DNA of 64,000 bases from RHLJ01 sp965247355. GTDB taxonomy: Bacteria > Bacteroidota > Rhodothermia > Balneolales > Balneolaceae. The stretch is from NCBI GenBank assembly GCA_965247355.1, contig OZ252011.1, positions 2,170,001 through 2,234,000 of the forward strand, written 5' to 3'. The position numbers and the translations under genes were made by a program. The notes beneath the pieces are model-generated. The model was given only the letters and a program-made list of their open reading frames with translations. It ran no database searches and was not told where the DNA came from. Below, one piece after another: positions 8,415 through 18,360 of this stretch (the stretch's first letter is position 1; every line of letters begins with the position of its first letter).

Positions 8415-10505
8415 TTATTCTTCAAGATCATCCTTGAGTTGTTTAATGTCATTTGGATATCCCAATATAGATAATACATCCCCTGACTCAAGTAGTGTAT
8501 TCCCTTTCGGAATAATTATTTTTCCATCTCTTTCGATTATTGCAATCAAGCATTCCCCCGGAAGGTTTATATCCATAATTTTATTTCCAATAAACTGTTC
8601 GCTTTTCGAATGTTCCTGCAGGCGAACATGAATAAATCGTTCATCACTTAACAGAACTTGTTTGAGTTCTTTTTCATTCTGAGCTTTTTTCCAACGATTT
8701 AAAAAATCCTCTGCCTCAATTAATTCCGCCAAATGACCAATTATTCTCATATGGAGTAGAGGTCTGTCTGAAGGAGTAACAAGAAAAATCAAAGCGTTCG
8801 CGACTCCCTGTTCTTTTCCCTGATTAAGAGTGATTCCTTCCACCGACTGAATGGCTACCATTTCGGGGAATTGGGCCTCTTTCATACGCACAAAATTGAA
8901 GTACACTCCATCCTTAAGCTTGGTAAAATCCTTTTCAAGATCGAAAAGACCTTCTCTGAGTTCGTTCTTGTCAACATTCAGCCTTTTAGATAGTGAAATA
9001 GTAGATTTTAATATCAGTCGGTCAAAGTCTGATTGATTATTAGCTACCTGATTAACGATCGAACGGGCGATCACTTCCTCATATGTCAACGAGCTGTTAA
9101 GATTCTTTTCGTTGATAATAGTCATCAATTCATGTTCGAGAGCCTCGTAGCGCATCTGTCCTAATCGTGCATGAATATGGTAAATAGCACCCTGGCGCTT
9201 CACTTTACCATGAGAGTAATAAAAGTACCACCCGATACAAATAATAATAAGTGTACCTGTTAAACCAACCGCTAACAAGCCCATTTCTGCTACCAGCCAT
9301 AGCGAAATAATCATGCCCGCAATTTGTACCCATGGATAAAGAGGAGATTTATAACCTGGTTTGTAAGCCTCAATTTTACTCTCTCTCATAACTATAACAG
9401 ATAGGTTAATCAGGAAGAACAGCAATAATTGAAAGGCACTCGCAAGCTTCGCTACAGCTTCGACATCAAATAGAAGAAGAACCAAAAACATTACTCCTGT
9501 TGTAGCTAATACCGAAATATGAGGAGTTTTAAATTTCCCAATAGTTCCGAATTTAGAACTGATCAGATTATCCCGACTCATTGCGAGTGGATATCTGGAA
9601 GCAGACATTATCCCCGCATTCCCTGTTGATGCAAATGCAGCTATCGCCGCAATCACAACTAAAAGTAAACCTGAATTACCCGGCATAAAGTCTAAAATCA
9701 CTTTACCAGCATCTGCGACAGGAGTTAAACTGGAGAACAATTCTTCTGCCGGTAAAACATTTACCATAATGTATACACCAACCACATAGACAATACTCGC
9801 AGTTAATAAAGAAAGCATCATTCCAAGAGGAATAACTTTATCAGGGTTTTGAACCTCTTCTGCAATACTGGTTGCTTTGGTTAATCCAGCATAGGATACA
9901 AATACTAAACCTATTGTTGAGATAAACCCATTAATACCATTTGTAAAAAAATTCTGTTGTCGTAGTTCAGGGAGTGGGTTTTGTGCGATATACATATAGT
10001 TCAATCCCTGAATCACAAAAAATGCCATGATTACTACCAGAGAAGCAACCAAAATACGTTGGAGTAAAGCAGTTTCTTTAGCCCCGAAGATATTCAATAA
10101 CCCAAACGCGACTGTGAGTACTAATGCTAATGGAAGTATTGGCAGGTCTACGAATAACGTTAAATAGGCACCCATACCTATCAATGCAAATGAACTTTTG
10201 AAAACAAGCGCGATCCAGGAGCCAAGCCCTCCGATGGTACCAATTAGTGGTCCCAGACTCCGATCAAGGAAATAATAAGTACCTCCCGCTTTTGGCATTG
10301 CAGTTGAAAGTTCAGCAACACTAAACATAGATGGAAGAATCAGGAAGGCTGCCGCCAAATATGCTAAATAAACTGCGTTTCCAGTTTCCATCGCAGCAAT
10401 ACCTGGCAGCAAGAAAAACCCTGAGCTGAACATCGCCCCAGTACTTACCGCATATAAATCAAATAATGTGAGTTTTTTGGATAGTTTTTCTTTCTTCTTG
10501 GCCAT
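8415..10505 (-). CDS. APC permease with EIIA-like and RCK_C domains, paralogue
   Basis: 696 residues, same architecture and strong similarity over the whole length to the neighbouring 701-residue permease (GAMFSSGFFLLPG, GLTKATSIAEEVQNP, GNAGIMSASRYPLAMSRDNL). The EIIA-like domain differs at the key place: GVYFNFVR has Phe538 where the neighbour has His537, so phosphotransfer at this site is not possible. The RCK_C tail (LPGECLIAIIERDGKIIIP) is retained. The two genes are 87 bases apart on the same strand and look like a tandem duplication with functional divergence. Confidence 0.86.
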   Translation of the reverse strand: MAKKKEKLSKKLTLFDLYAVSTGAMFSSGFFLLPGIAAMETGNAVYLAYLAAAFLILPSMFSVAELSTAMPKAGGTYYFLDRSLGPLIGTIGGLGSWIALVFKSSFALIGMGAYLTLFVDLPILPLALVLTVAFGLLNIFGAKETALLQRILVASLVVIMAFFVIQGLNYMYIAQNPLPELRQQNFFTNGINGFISTIGLVFVSYAGLTKATSIAEEVQNPDKVIPLGMMLSLLTASIVYVVGVYIMVNVLPAEELFSSLTPVADAGKVILDFMPGNSGLLLVVIAAIAAFASTGNAGIMSASRYPLAMSRDNLISSKFGTIGKFKTPHISVLATTGVMFLVLLLFDVEAVAKLASAFQLLLFFLINLSVIVMRESKIEAYKPGYKSPLYPWVQIAGMIISLWLVAEMGLLAVGLTGTLIIICIGWYFYYSHGKVKRQGAIYHIHARLGQMRYEALEHELMTIINEKNLNSSLTYEEVIARSIVNQVANNQSDFDRLILKSTISLSKRLNVDKNELREGLFDLEKDFTKLKDGVYFNFVRMKEAQFPEMVAIQSVEGITLNQGKEQGVANALIFLVTPSDRPLLHMRIIGHLAELIEAEDFLNRWKKAQNEKELKQVLLSDERFIHVRLQEHSKSEQFIGNKIMDINLPGECLIAIIERDGKIIIPKGNTLLESGDVLSILGYPNDIKQLKDDLEE

Positions 10506-10684
10506 AGTATACCCTATGTTTATACATAATTCGGTTTAAATGCTTCGCAGAGAATGCAATAGCTTTTCAGCATTACTAAACAAATCCACTTTCTTGCCTA
10601 CTTAGTTCCAATTAAATGTTATCAAAAAGAGTGTTATGTTCATATCATATTATAAATAAGATTTTTCGATTAAAATCCTCATAA

Positions 10685-12520
10685 ATGAATGAAGAAATTT
10701 TAGTGGGTCTTGCATCCATTGTTGCGTTAGGAATCTCAGCACAATGGCTTGCCTGGAGAACAAAATTACCCGCTATTTTAATGTTACTTACCTTTGGTAT
10801 TGTTGCGGGGCCAGTAACAGGTCTTATCAATCCTGATAAACTGATGGGTGATTTACTCAGCCCATTTGTGTCCATTTCGGTAGCAATTATTCTTTTTGAA
10901 GGAGGATTAAGCCTTAGCATGTCAGAGTTCCGCAAGATTGGAGGGGTGGTTATAAAACTTATAACGATTGGGGTAGCTATTACTTGGGTTCTTTCTGCCG
11001 TTGCCGCTTATTATTTTCTGGATCTGGGAATTGAGATTTCGATACTATTTGGAGCAATTTTGATTGTTACCGGCCCCACCGTAATTATCCCACTTCTTCG
11101 TCAGGTACGCCCTACTGAAACTGCAGGATCTGTACTAAAATGGGAAGGTATCGTTAACGACCCTATCGGTGCAATGATGTCTGTCTTGGTTTTTGAAATC
11201 ATTATTGCCGGTGGATTTGAGAGTATTTCAAGTAAAGCAGGAATGGTAATTGTAACCACTATTATTGATGGTTCCTTTTTTGGTGCTCTGGGCGCCGGCA
11301 TCATGTACATTATGATGAAAAAGCACTGGATTCCTGATTTTCTTCAAAATCCCGTAACCCTGATGATTGTGATCGTCATATTTACTGCATCAAACCTTCT
11401 TCAACACGAATCCGGACTTTTGGCCGTAACTGTTATGGGAATTCTTCTGGCTAATCAGAAAGATGTACGGGTTAAGCACATCATTGAATTCAAGGAAAAT
11501 CTTCAGGTTCTTTTAATTTCTACCCTCTTCATTCTGCTTGCCTCACGCTTGAAAATTGAGCATCTCGATTATTTTAACATCAACAGCTTATACTTCTTAC
11601 TTGCACTTATTCTGGTTGTTCGACCTGCGTCTATCTTTATCGCAACCATGAAATCTAAATTGAACATCAGGGAAAAAGCTTTCCTTTCCTGGATGGCACC
11701 GAGAGGTATTGTGGCGGCGGCTATTTCTGCTATTTTTGCACTCAGACTGGAAGAAGAAGGGTATGCGATCGCTGAGCAACTTGTACCTTATACTTTTATA
11801 GTGATCATAGCGACGGTAACCATCTACGGACTTTCAGCTATTCCTGTGGCACGTTTACTTGGCGTAGCAAAGCCACAACCACATGGAGTTTTATTCCTTG
11901 GAGCACATGAATGGTCAAGGATGATCGCCATCACTTTAAAAGATTTAGGGCTGAAAGTGATTGTAGCTGATTCTAATTGGGAGAACATCTCCAAAGCAAG
12001 AAAGTCAGGACTTCAAACTTATTACGGAAATATTCTATCTGAATACGCTTTGGATGAAATTAGCTTGGATGGAGTAGGGCATTTAATAGCGTTCACACCT
12101 AATGATGAGGTAAATTCCTTAGCAGCCATTCGTTTCGCTGAATTTTTTGGAACCTCCAATGTGTTTCAACTACCGGCCACTACAACTTCAAAGCGCCGAC
12201 AAAATGAAACCAGCGAGTTTCTCGGAGGTCGTACTCTATTCTCTAATGATATGAATTTCGATGCTATCTCCACTTTTGTAGACTCGGATGTGGTGGTAAC
12301 CAACACACCGATTACCGAAGAATTCTCCTTCAAACAGTACAAAAATTTATATGGAAGCGACTCAATTCCTGTTTTTGTATTAAGTTCCGATGAGGAAACC
12401 GTCATACCGTTTGCGATTGACAACCCTCCTTCTCCTCAACCGGGAGATACCATAATCGCACTCACGATTTCAGATAAAGAAGAACTCACTCCAACTCAAA
12501 CAACCGAAGAAACGGCGTAG
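10685..12520 (+). CDS. cation/proton antiporter with C-terminal RCK (TrkA-N) domain
   Basis: 611 residues. Residues 1-400 are a Na+(K+)/H+ exchanger membrane domain of the CPA superfamily: LFEGGLSLSMSEF, a GPTVIIPLL discontinuous helix, the KWEGIVNDPIGA loop with conserved Asp, and WMAPRGIVAAAIS. Residues about 400-520 form a Rossmann TrkA-N domain (VLFLGAHEWSRMIAITL; the usual GxGxxG is altered) with IVADSNW binding-strand end. It probably exchanges Na+ or K+ for protons under nucleotide control. It is divergent from the APC pair and 10 bases from lysA, so co-transcribed with it. Confidence 0.87.
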   Translation: MNEEILVGLASIVALGISAQWLAWRTKLPAILMLLTFGIVAGPVTGLINPDKLMGDLLSPFVSISVAIILFEGGLSLSMSEFRKIGGVVIKLITIGVAITWVLSAVAAYYFLDLGIEISILFGAILIVTGPTVIIPLLRQVRPTETAGSVLKWEGIVNDPIGAMMSVLVFEIIIAGGFESISSKAGMVIVTTIIDGSFFGALGAGIMYIMMKKHWIPDFLQNPVTLMIVIVIFTASNLLQHESGLLAVTVMGILLANQKDVRVKHIIEFKENLQVLLISTLFILLASRLKIEHLDYFNINSLYFLLALILVVRPASIFIATMKSKLNIREKAFLSWMAPRGIVAAAISAIFALRLEEEGYAIAEQLVPYTFIVIIATVTIYGLSAIPVARLLGVAKPQPHGVLFLGAHEWSRMIAITLKDLGLKVIVADSNWENISKARKSGLQTYYGNILSEYALDEISLDGVGHLIAFTPNDEVNSLAAIRFAEFFGTSNVFQLPATTTSKRRQNETSEFLGGRTLFSNDMNFDAISTFVDSDVVVTNTPITEEFSFKQYKNLYGSDSIPVFVLSSDEETVIPFAIDNPPSPQPGDTIIALTISDKEELTPTQTTEETA

Positions 12521-12530
12521 CCGAAACAGT

Positions 12531-13691
12531 ATGTTCCCAAATCAAGTTGTAGACTCATTCAGGGGATTAAGAACCCCTTTTTATTACTATGATCTGAATG
12601 TTCTGAAAGCCACTCTTTCAGAAATCAAAACCCACGGGATTGACCGGGGTTATCATATCCATTATGCACTAAAAGCCAACCACCAACTTCAGATTCTGGA
12701 GATCATTAAAAATGCAGGACTAGGAGCTGATTGTGTAAGCGGAGGTGAGATCGAACGAGCACTGGAAGCCGGCTTTTCTTCTTCTCAAATCGCATTTGCG
12801 GGAGTTGGTAAAAGTGATGAAGAAATCATAACCGCCCTTAAGAACGATATTTTTTGCTTCAATTGTGAAAGTTCGCAAGAACTCGAAGTGATTGATGGAT
12901 TAGCAGGCAAAACAGGCACGAAAGCACGCATTGCACTTCGTATTAACCCAAATGTAGATGCCGATACACATCATTACATTACCACCGGTTTGAATGAAAA
13001 CAAGTTTGGGATTAATGAAGAAGATCTGGATGATGTTCTTGAAAAGCTTCCTGAGCTGACTAATCTAAAACTAATTGGTATCCATTTTCATATTGGTTCA
13101 CAAATCCAAAAATTCACTCCTTTTGAGGAATTATGTAGTAAAGCCAATCAGCTGAATGAGCATATTGAAAGTAAAGGCTTTGAACTTACTGTAATTAATG
13201 TTGGGGGTGGATTTGGGATTAACTACGATCATCCCAATGAAAACTCTATTCCTGACTTTAAAGGCTTTTTTGAATTATTCGATAAAAACATCAAGCTTAA
13301 ACCTCATCAAAAACTTCATTTTGAACTAGGTAGATCTGTGATTGGTCAAGCCGGAAGCCTGATTACCAAAGTGCTTTATACCAAAGAAGGTCGTACTAAA
13401 AACTTTGCTGTAGTTGATGCGGGCATGACTGAGCTTATTCGTCCGGCATTATACCAGGCACTTCACCGGATTGATGTTCTAACCAGCGATCTTCCCAGAA
13501 AAAAATATGATGTCGTTGGTCCGATTTGTGAAAGCTCTGATACATTTCGTAAAGACATCGACATCCCGGAAGTACACCGTGGTGATATCATTGCTATAAG
13601 AAGCTGTGGTGCCTACGGCGAGGTGATGAAAAGTCTGTATAACCTACGCCCTCAAATTGCTTCTGTGTTTTCTGATGATCTAAGCAAATAG
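12531..13691 (+). CDS. lysA: diaminopimelate decarboxylase
   Basis: 386 residues. It decarboxylates meso-diaminopimelate to L-lysine using PLP. The fold-III decarboxylase features are present: HYALKANHQ with PLP lysine Lys48, GADCVSGGEIERAL, IHFHIGSQI, the glycine-rich phosphate loop VGGGFGIN, the partner-subunit cysteine motif PICESSDTF, and the closing GAYGEVMKSLYN. The usual EPGR motif reads ELGR here. It follows the antiporter by 10 bases; lysC lies 2.1 kb downstream on the same strand. Confidence 0.93.
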   Translation: MFPNQVVDSFRGLRTPFYYYDLNVLKATLSEIKTHGIDRGYHIHYALKANHQLQILEIIKNAGLGADCVSGGEIERALEAGFSSSQIAFAGVGKSDEEIITALKNDIFCFNCESSQELEVIDGLAGKTGTKARIALRINPNVDADTHHYITTGLNENKFGINEEDLDDVLEKLPELTNLKLIGIHFHIGSQIQKFTPFEELCSKANQLNEHIESKGFELTVINVGGGFGINYDHPNENSIPDFKGFFELFDKNIKLKPHQKLHFELGRSVIGQAGSLITKVLYTKEGRTKNFAVVDAGMTELIRPALYQALHRIDVLTSDLPRKKYDVVGPICESSDTFRKDIDIPEVHRGDIIAIRSCGAYGEVMKSLYNLRPQIASVFSDDLSK

Positions 13692-13716
13692 TACCTTTAG
13701 TAACTAAAAAAACTCC

Positions 13717-14385
13717 ATGAATAAAAAATCCCCTTTAGTTAAGCGAGTAATTTCTACAGTAAAAGCAAAGCTTTCCAAGCCGATTGAGTTTGATAATTCA
13801 AGCCAATACTGGATCGAACGATACAAAAGAGGAGGCAATTCCGGAGCCGGCTCATATAACCATCTTGCTGAGTTTAAAGCAGAAGTACTGAATGCCTTTG
13901 TGAAGAAAAACGAAATAGAAAGTGTAATAGAACTAGGTTCAGGGGATGGTAATCAATTAATTTATTTCGACTTTCCGAAATATGTAGGCTTCGATATCAG
14001 TCCTGATGCAATCGAATTGTGTAAGCAAAAATTCAAGGCTGATAAAACAAAGAGTTTTTACCTCATAAGTAAAATCGAAAGTTTTAAAGCTAAAATGAGT
14101 TTGAGTTTAGATGTACTCTTTCATTTAGTTGAAGACAAAATTTTTGAAACCTATATGCATCAATTATTTGACGCTTCTGAAATGTATGTTGTTATCTATT
14201 CCTCAAATTTTGATGATTCAGAAAACTATGAAAACCATGTAAGGCATCGAAAGTTTACCGATTGGGTAGAAAAAAATGTTCAAAGTTTTGAGTTAATTGA
14301 ACATATTCCAAATAAATACCCTCCTGAATCGGGTGATAATAAAACAAGTACACCTGCCGATTTTTTTATTTATAAAAAGAAGTAG
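13717..14385 (+). CDS. SAM-dependent methyltransferase-like protein
   Basis: 222 residues. The middle holds a methyltransferase motif I, VIELGSGDGNQLIYF, followed by YVGFDISPDAIELCKQKF, which supplies the acidic residue after strand 2. The N-terminal 40 residues are basic, and SSQYWIERYKRGGNSGAGSY precedes the core. The substrate is unknown. It sits 25 bases after lysA and could be its last co-transcribed gene, but lysine synthesis has no step for it. Sugar or small-molecule methylation is equally possible. Confidence 0.7.
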   Translation: MNKKSPLVKRVISTVKAKLSKPIEFDNSSQYWIERYKRGGNSGAGSYNHLAEFKAEVLNAFVKKNEIESVIELGSGDGNQLIYFDFPKYVGFDISPDAIELCKQKFKADKTKSFYLISKIESFKAKMSLSLDVLFHLVEDKIFETYMHQLFDASEMYVVIYSSNFDDSENYENHVRHRKFTDWVEKNVQSFELIEHIPNKYPPESGDNKTSTPADFFIYKKK

Positions 14386-14468
14386 GAATCATTATAAAAT
14401 TAGCCCGAGATTGCTCCAGTATAAAAAGTAGATTTGGTGTGTGGAAACTGAATCTTTCTAATCTCAAA

Positions 14469-15677
14469 TCACCCCAATTTCCCCGCAATAAACCCGGTCG
14501 TCCAGGCATTCTGGAAATTGAAGCCTCCGGTTACTCCATCAATATCCAATACCTCGCCGGCAAAATAAAGATTAGGGCTCGGTCTGCTCTGCATAGTTTT
14601 AATATCCACATCCTGCAAACTAATTCCACCACAAGTCACAAACTCCTCCTTAAAGGTAGTTTTACCATGTACTGAATATTCATCATTCATTAGCACATGA
14701 ACCAATCTATTGATATTCTTCTTCCCCATATTACCCCAAATCATATCCTCAGGAAGCTCAAGTTTTATAAGTAGAAAATCCCACAACCTACCTGCGAGCT
14801 CAAAGGGATTTACATTTCGAATCTTTTTTTTTGGGTTTTCAAATACAACTTCAGCTAAAGTTTGTCGAATCTCCTGTTCCGACATCTCTCCGGTCCAGTT
14901 TATCAGCGTTTTAAACCGATAATCCTTTTCATGAAGAATTCGGGCTCCAAAAGCAGATAGTTTCAAAATAGCCGGTCCACTCATTCCCCAATGTGTAATT
15001 AATAACGGCCCTGAGCTTTTGAGCTTTGTGCCCATAATTTTAACTGAAACCAGATTGGCAACCACACCCATTAATTCTTTAATAGATTCTTCCGGCATAT
15101 TAAAAGTGAAGAGTGATGGAACCGGCTCTTCGATAGTATGGCCCAATTCCCTCAGCCAATTAAATCCTTCTGTTCTTGGACTCCCACCAGTAGCTACAAT
15201 TACTTTATCAACAAACTTTGATTCTCCATTTTTGAAGATCATCAAATAACCCTCTTCCTGAGGATTTAACTTCTTAATAGCTGATTTCATTTTGATCCCG
15301 ATACCCAGTTTATGAGCCTCTCCCATCAGGCAATCAATAATGGTTTGGGAAGAATCAGTCGTTGGAAACATCCGTCCATCTGCTTCTGTTTTCAGTTCAA
15401 CCCCGCGCTTTTCAAACCAGGCAATGGTATCGGTAGTTGAAAAAATCCCGAACGCTTTTCTCAGTGGCTTTTCTCCCCGTGGGTAGTACTTCACAAGTTG
15501 CCCAATCTTAAAGCAATGATGCGTAACATTACACCGTCCACCTCCAGAAACCTTCACTTTTGAAAGCAGCTTACCCGACTTTTCATAAATGGTAACTTTC
15601 GCTTCCGGATGATGAGTTTTAACTGAAATCGCGCTAAAAAATCCGGCAGCTCCGCCACCAATAACTGCAACTTGCAT
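14469..15677 (-). CDS. BaiN/HI0933-family NAD(P)/FAD-dependent oxidoreductase
   Basis: About 402 residues. A two-dinucleotide-fold flavoprotein: MQVAVIGGGAAGFFSAISV binds FAD, and KVKVSGGGRCNVTHH is the family signature of HI0933/BaiN proteins. ATGGSPRTEGFNW and TCGGISLQDVD, then FAGEVLDIDGVTGGFNFQNA, complete the FAD site. The physiological reaction of this family is mostly undefined. I use ATG 15677, which puts the FAD motif at the N-terminus and has AGGA a few bases upstream; an in-frame ATG at 15728 would add 17 atypical residues. Confidence 0.88.
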   Translation of the reverse strand: MQVAVIGGGAAGFFSAISVKTHHPEAKVTIYEKSGKLLSKVKVSGGGRCNVTHHCFKIGQLVKYYPRGEKPLRKAFGIFSTTDTIAWFEKRGVELKTEADGRMFPTTDSSQTIIDCLMGEAHKLGIGIKMKSAIKKLNPQEEGYLMIFKNGESKFVDKVIVATGGSPRTEGFNWLRELGHTIEEPVPSLFTFNMPEESIKELMGVVANLVSVKIMGTKLKSSGPLLITHWGMSGPAILKLSAFGARILHEKDYRFKTLINWTGEMSEQEIRQTLAEVVFENPKKKIRNVNPFELAGRLWDFLLIKLELPEDMIWGNMGKKNINRLVHVLMNDEYSVHGKTTFKEEFVTCGGISLQDVDIKTMQSRPSPNLYFAGEVLDIDGVTGGFNFQNAWTTGFIAGKLG

Positions 15678-15817
15678 TTTTTCCTGGCAAGATAGGGTTT
15701 CTTTTTTAAGCCAGTAAAAGAATCTCAAAAACTCCCATTGCCATCAGGAACTTTATCTCCAATAAAGAATGAAATCCGATTCAAGAACCCTTATTTTCAG
15801 CTCCTCAAAAGAATTGC

Positions 15818-17179
15818 ATGAATATATACGTACTTAAATTTGGCGGAACTTCGATGAACGATCACCAGACCTGGAAACAGGTTCTGGATATAATCTCGAA
15901 CTATGAATATCCCGTTGTGATAGTCTCTGCCACCGCCCGCACTACCCGACAGCTCATTGAAGCCGGTCAACTCGCTGCAAATGGTGATTTGGAAAAAGCA
16001 GAAGTGATTGGAGAGTCTATCAAGACTCGGCATCTCGATATTTTGCACAATTTTCTCACGGAGAATCCACATCCAAAAAGACAGTTAATTGAAGAAAGCT
16101 GTGAGCAAAAACTGGATCAAAAAATTGGGCTCCTGTTTAAGTTGTTAACCTATACTCATAAAACAGGAGAGCTTACTCCTGCAATGAAAGATGCCATTGC
16201 TTCGATCGGTGAGCAGATTTCTTCCTATCTACTGGCACAGTGTGGATTAGCGGTGAATCAACTCACCCAGTTTATTGATGCAAAGAAGATCATCAAAACG
16301 GATGCTGAATATGGAAATGCAAATCCAAACCTTGCTCTGATCAATCAAAAGACGGGAGCGCTGGAAACGGTACTTGATAGTGGATTTACCCCAATTATCG
16401 GCGGATTTTATGGAGAAGCGCCGGACAAGACAACAACCACGCTGGGATTTGAAGGCTCTGATTATTCTGCCAGTTTAATTGGTGGAGCTCTTCATGCTCA
16501 GGCAATAGAAATCTGGACCGACGTAAGCGGAGTGTATACCAGCGATCCAAGATTTATTACTGATGCCAAACCAATTCCAGAACTCAGCTATTTTGACGCA
16601 ACTGAAATGGCGTATTTTGGAGCCAAAGTACTGCACCCGTCCACACTAAAACCTGCTCAGGAACGAAACATCCCTGTGTTTGTGAAAAATATGTTTCAGC
16701 CTAAGGACCCTGGGACAAAAATTATCCGTGAGTCTGATCACTCCAGAGAAGTTCTGGCAATGTCTTTCAAAGAGAACATGGTTTTGCTTACGGTCAGCGC
16801 TTATGAAACGGTAATGGGATATTCCTTCTTAACAAAAGCATTCGCAGCTTTGGAGAAACTTCGTCTTCCTGTAGATGCAGTAAACACTACAGAAGCATCT
16901 GTAACCATTGCACTTTCAGATTCCGATAAACTGGATCAGCTTTCAAAAGAATTGATTGAGGTTGGCACAATTACTCTTGAGCAGCAAAAAGGATTGATTA
17001 GCTTGATTGGATGCACCATCTCAGAAATGGATCAAATCACCAATAAAGTATTCGATTCAATGGGTTCTGAAGAAGTGGATATGATCACCTTTACCAAAGA
17101 AAAAAGAATTTTAAGTGTTGTGGTTGATCAGGACAAACTGGTTGAAACTGCCCAGGCCATGCACTCGAACTTGTTCTGA
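15818..17179 (+). CDS. lysC: aspartate kinase
   Basis: 453 residues, a monofunctional aspartokinase of the LysC type. It phosphorylates aspartate, the first step to lysine, threonine, methionine and diaminopimelate. The start VLKFGGTSMNDHQTW carries the KFGGTS catalytic motif; GFEGSDYSASLIGG and WTDVSGVYTSDPR form the amino-acid and nucleotide sites. The C-terminal 150 residues are two ACT domains expected to bind a feedback inhibitor. No lysine-riboswitch-like leader is visible in the 90 bases before it. Together with lysA upstream it marks a loose lysine-pathway locus. Confidence 0.93.
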   Translation: MNIYVLKFGGTSMNDHQTWKQVLDIISNYEYPVVIVSATARTTRQLIEAGQLAANGDLEKAEVIGESIKTRHLDILHNFLTENPHPKRQLIEESCEQKLDQKIGLLFKLLTYTHKTGELTPAMKDAIASIGEQISSYLLAQCGLAVNQLTQFIDAKKIIKTDAEYGNANPNLALINQKTGALETVLDSGFTPIIGGFYGEAPDKTTTTLGFEGSDYSASLIGGALHAQAIEIWTDVSGVYTSDPRFITDAKPIPELSYFDATEMAYFGAKVLHPSTLKPAQERNIPVFVKNMFQPKDPGTKIIRESDHSREVLAMSFKENMVLLTVSAYETVMGYSFLTKAFAALEKLRLPVDAVNTTEASVTIALSDSDKLDQLSKELIEVGTITLEQQKGLISLIGCTISEMDQITNKVFDSMGSEEVDMITFTKEKRILSVVVDQDKLVETAQAMHSNLF

Positions 17180-17180
17180 T

Positions 17181-18242
17181 TCATACACCTTCTTTCAAAG
17201 AATCCGGAATAACAATACCGAGTTTCTTTGCTCTTTCTCTCCACTTGCGGCGGGCCAGCTTCTGCATGTCTTCAATGGCATCAATTTCGTCAACGATTTC
17301 GATTCCCAGGAGTGTCTCCACAACATCTTCCATTGTCACAACACCGGACAAACCTCCATACTCATCAACTACTACAGCGATATGCTCCTGCTTCTCCAGA
17401 AAACTTTCGAGCAACATCTTCAATGATATTGACTCAGGCACGATAAGTACTTCCCGTTTTATTTCTTTTAACGTCTTCGACTGGTTTCCTTCTGCGAGAT
17501 TCGAGTACAAGTCCAGTTTCAATATATAACCGGTAATATCTTCTTCATTTTTCCCAAAAACAGGCACTCTTGAAACATGAAGTTTTTCACTCAGTGCTTC
17601 TTCAATCTTAGTGTCCTCCTGAAATTTTATAACCACAATTCGAGGAGTCATAATATCTTTCACTTTGAGAGATGAAAAACGTATCAGGTTTTTAAAAATC
17701 GTTGATTCCCCTTCCTCAAAAACACCCTCTTCTACTCCCTGTTCGGCCATTGCTGAGAACTCTTCCCGGCTCAAGGTAGGTCCCTTTTCTCCGTTACTCA
17801 ACGACTTGGTTATACCCTTAGAGAGCAATACAAACGGATAAGTAATCCAGATTAAAATATTGGTGGTTTTGGCTGCAAATACTGCCATTACTTTCCAGTA
17901 ATTTGCACCCAGAGTTTTGGGAATAATTTCTGAAAAAACTAAAATCAACAGCGTCAATACTGCTGAAGTAATACTTACATAAGCATTCCCAAATACTACC
18001 TGAGCCTGAGCACCAACACCCGCTGCACCTACCGTATGGGCAATCGTATTCAGTGTAAGAATTGCCGATAAAGGACGATCTATGTCTTTTTTAAGCGTTC
18101 GTAAAAGCAAGCCGGTTTTGCTATCTTTTCGCTCCTTCAAAGCGACGAAAGACGGTGTAATAGATAATAAAACAGCTTCCAGAATGGAACATAAGAATGA
18201 CACTGCAATGGCGAGTGTTAAATAAAAAATCAGTAATACCAT
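17181..18242 (-). CDS. CNNM/CBS-domain membrane protein (hemolysin C/CorC-like)
   Basis: 353 residues. Residues 1-180 are a DUF21/CNNM transmembrane domain with about four helices (AVSFLCSILEAVLLSI, then VFSEIIPKTLGANY). A CBS pair follows: VKDIMTPRIVVIKF and HIAVVVDEYGGLSGVVTMEDV. The C-terminal CorC_HlyC domain common in this family is absent; the protein ends soon after the second CBS motif with a basic helix. CNNM proteins are linked to Mg2+ or Co2+ efflux, and the CBS pair probably senses ATP-Mg. It converges on lysC with one base between stop codons. Confidence 0.85.
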   Translation of the reverse strand: MVLLIFYLTLAIAVSFLCSILEAVLLSITPSFVALKERKDSKTGLLLRTLKKDIDRPLSAILTLNTIAHTVGAAGVGAQAQVVFGNAYVSITSAVLTLLILVFSEIIPKTLGANYWKVMAVFAAKTTNILIWITYPFVLLSKGITKSLSNGEKGPTLSREEFSAMAEQGVEEGVFEEGESTIFKNLIRFSSLKVKDIMTPRIVVIKFQEDTKIEEALSEKLHVSRVPVFGKNEEDITGYILKLDLYSNLAEGNQSKTLKEIKREVLIVPESISLKMLLESFLEKQEHIAVVVDEYGGLSGVVTMEDVVETLLGIEIVDEIDAIEDMQKLARRKWRERAKKLGIVIPDSLKEGV

Positions 18243-18360
18243 AGGCGAAACATAATCAATAATCGATGTAATTTTTAAAGAATATTCTAACTAATTATTT
18301 CAGATTGCATCCATTTTATGGGTATTTTGTTCGCTTTGATTAATTCTATATCTCTAAAAT

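Noticed and set aside
12166..12423. antisense frame in the antiporter gene
   Set aside because: Fully inside the RCK region on the other strand with no start signal or family resemblance.
15729..15817. possible lysine riboswitch before lysC
   Set aside because: The gap is only about 90 bases and holds no long paired structure or terminator before the start codon.
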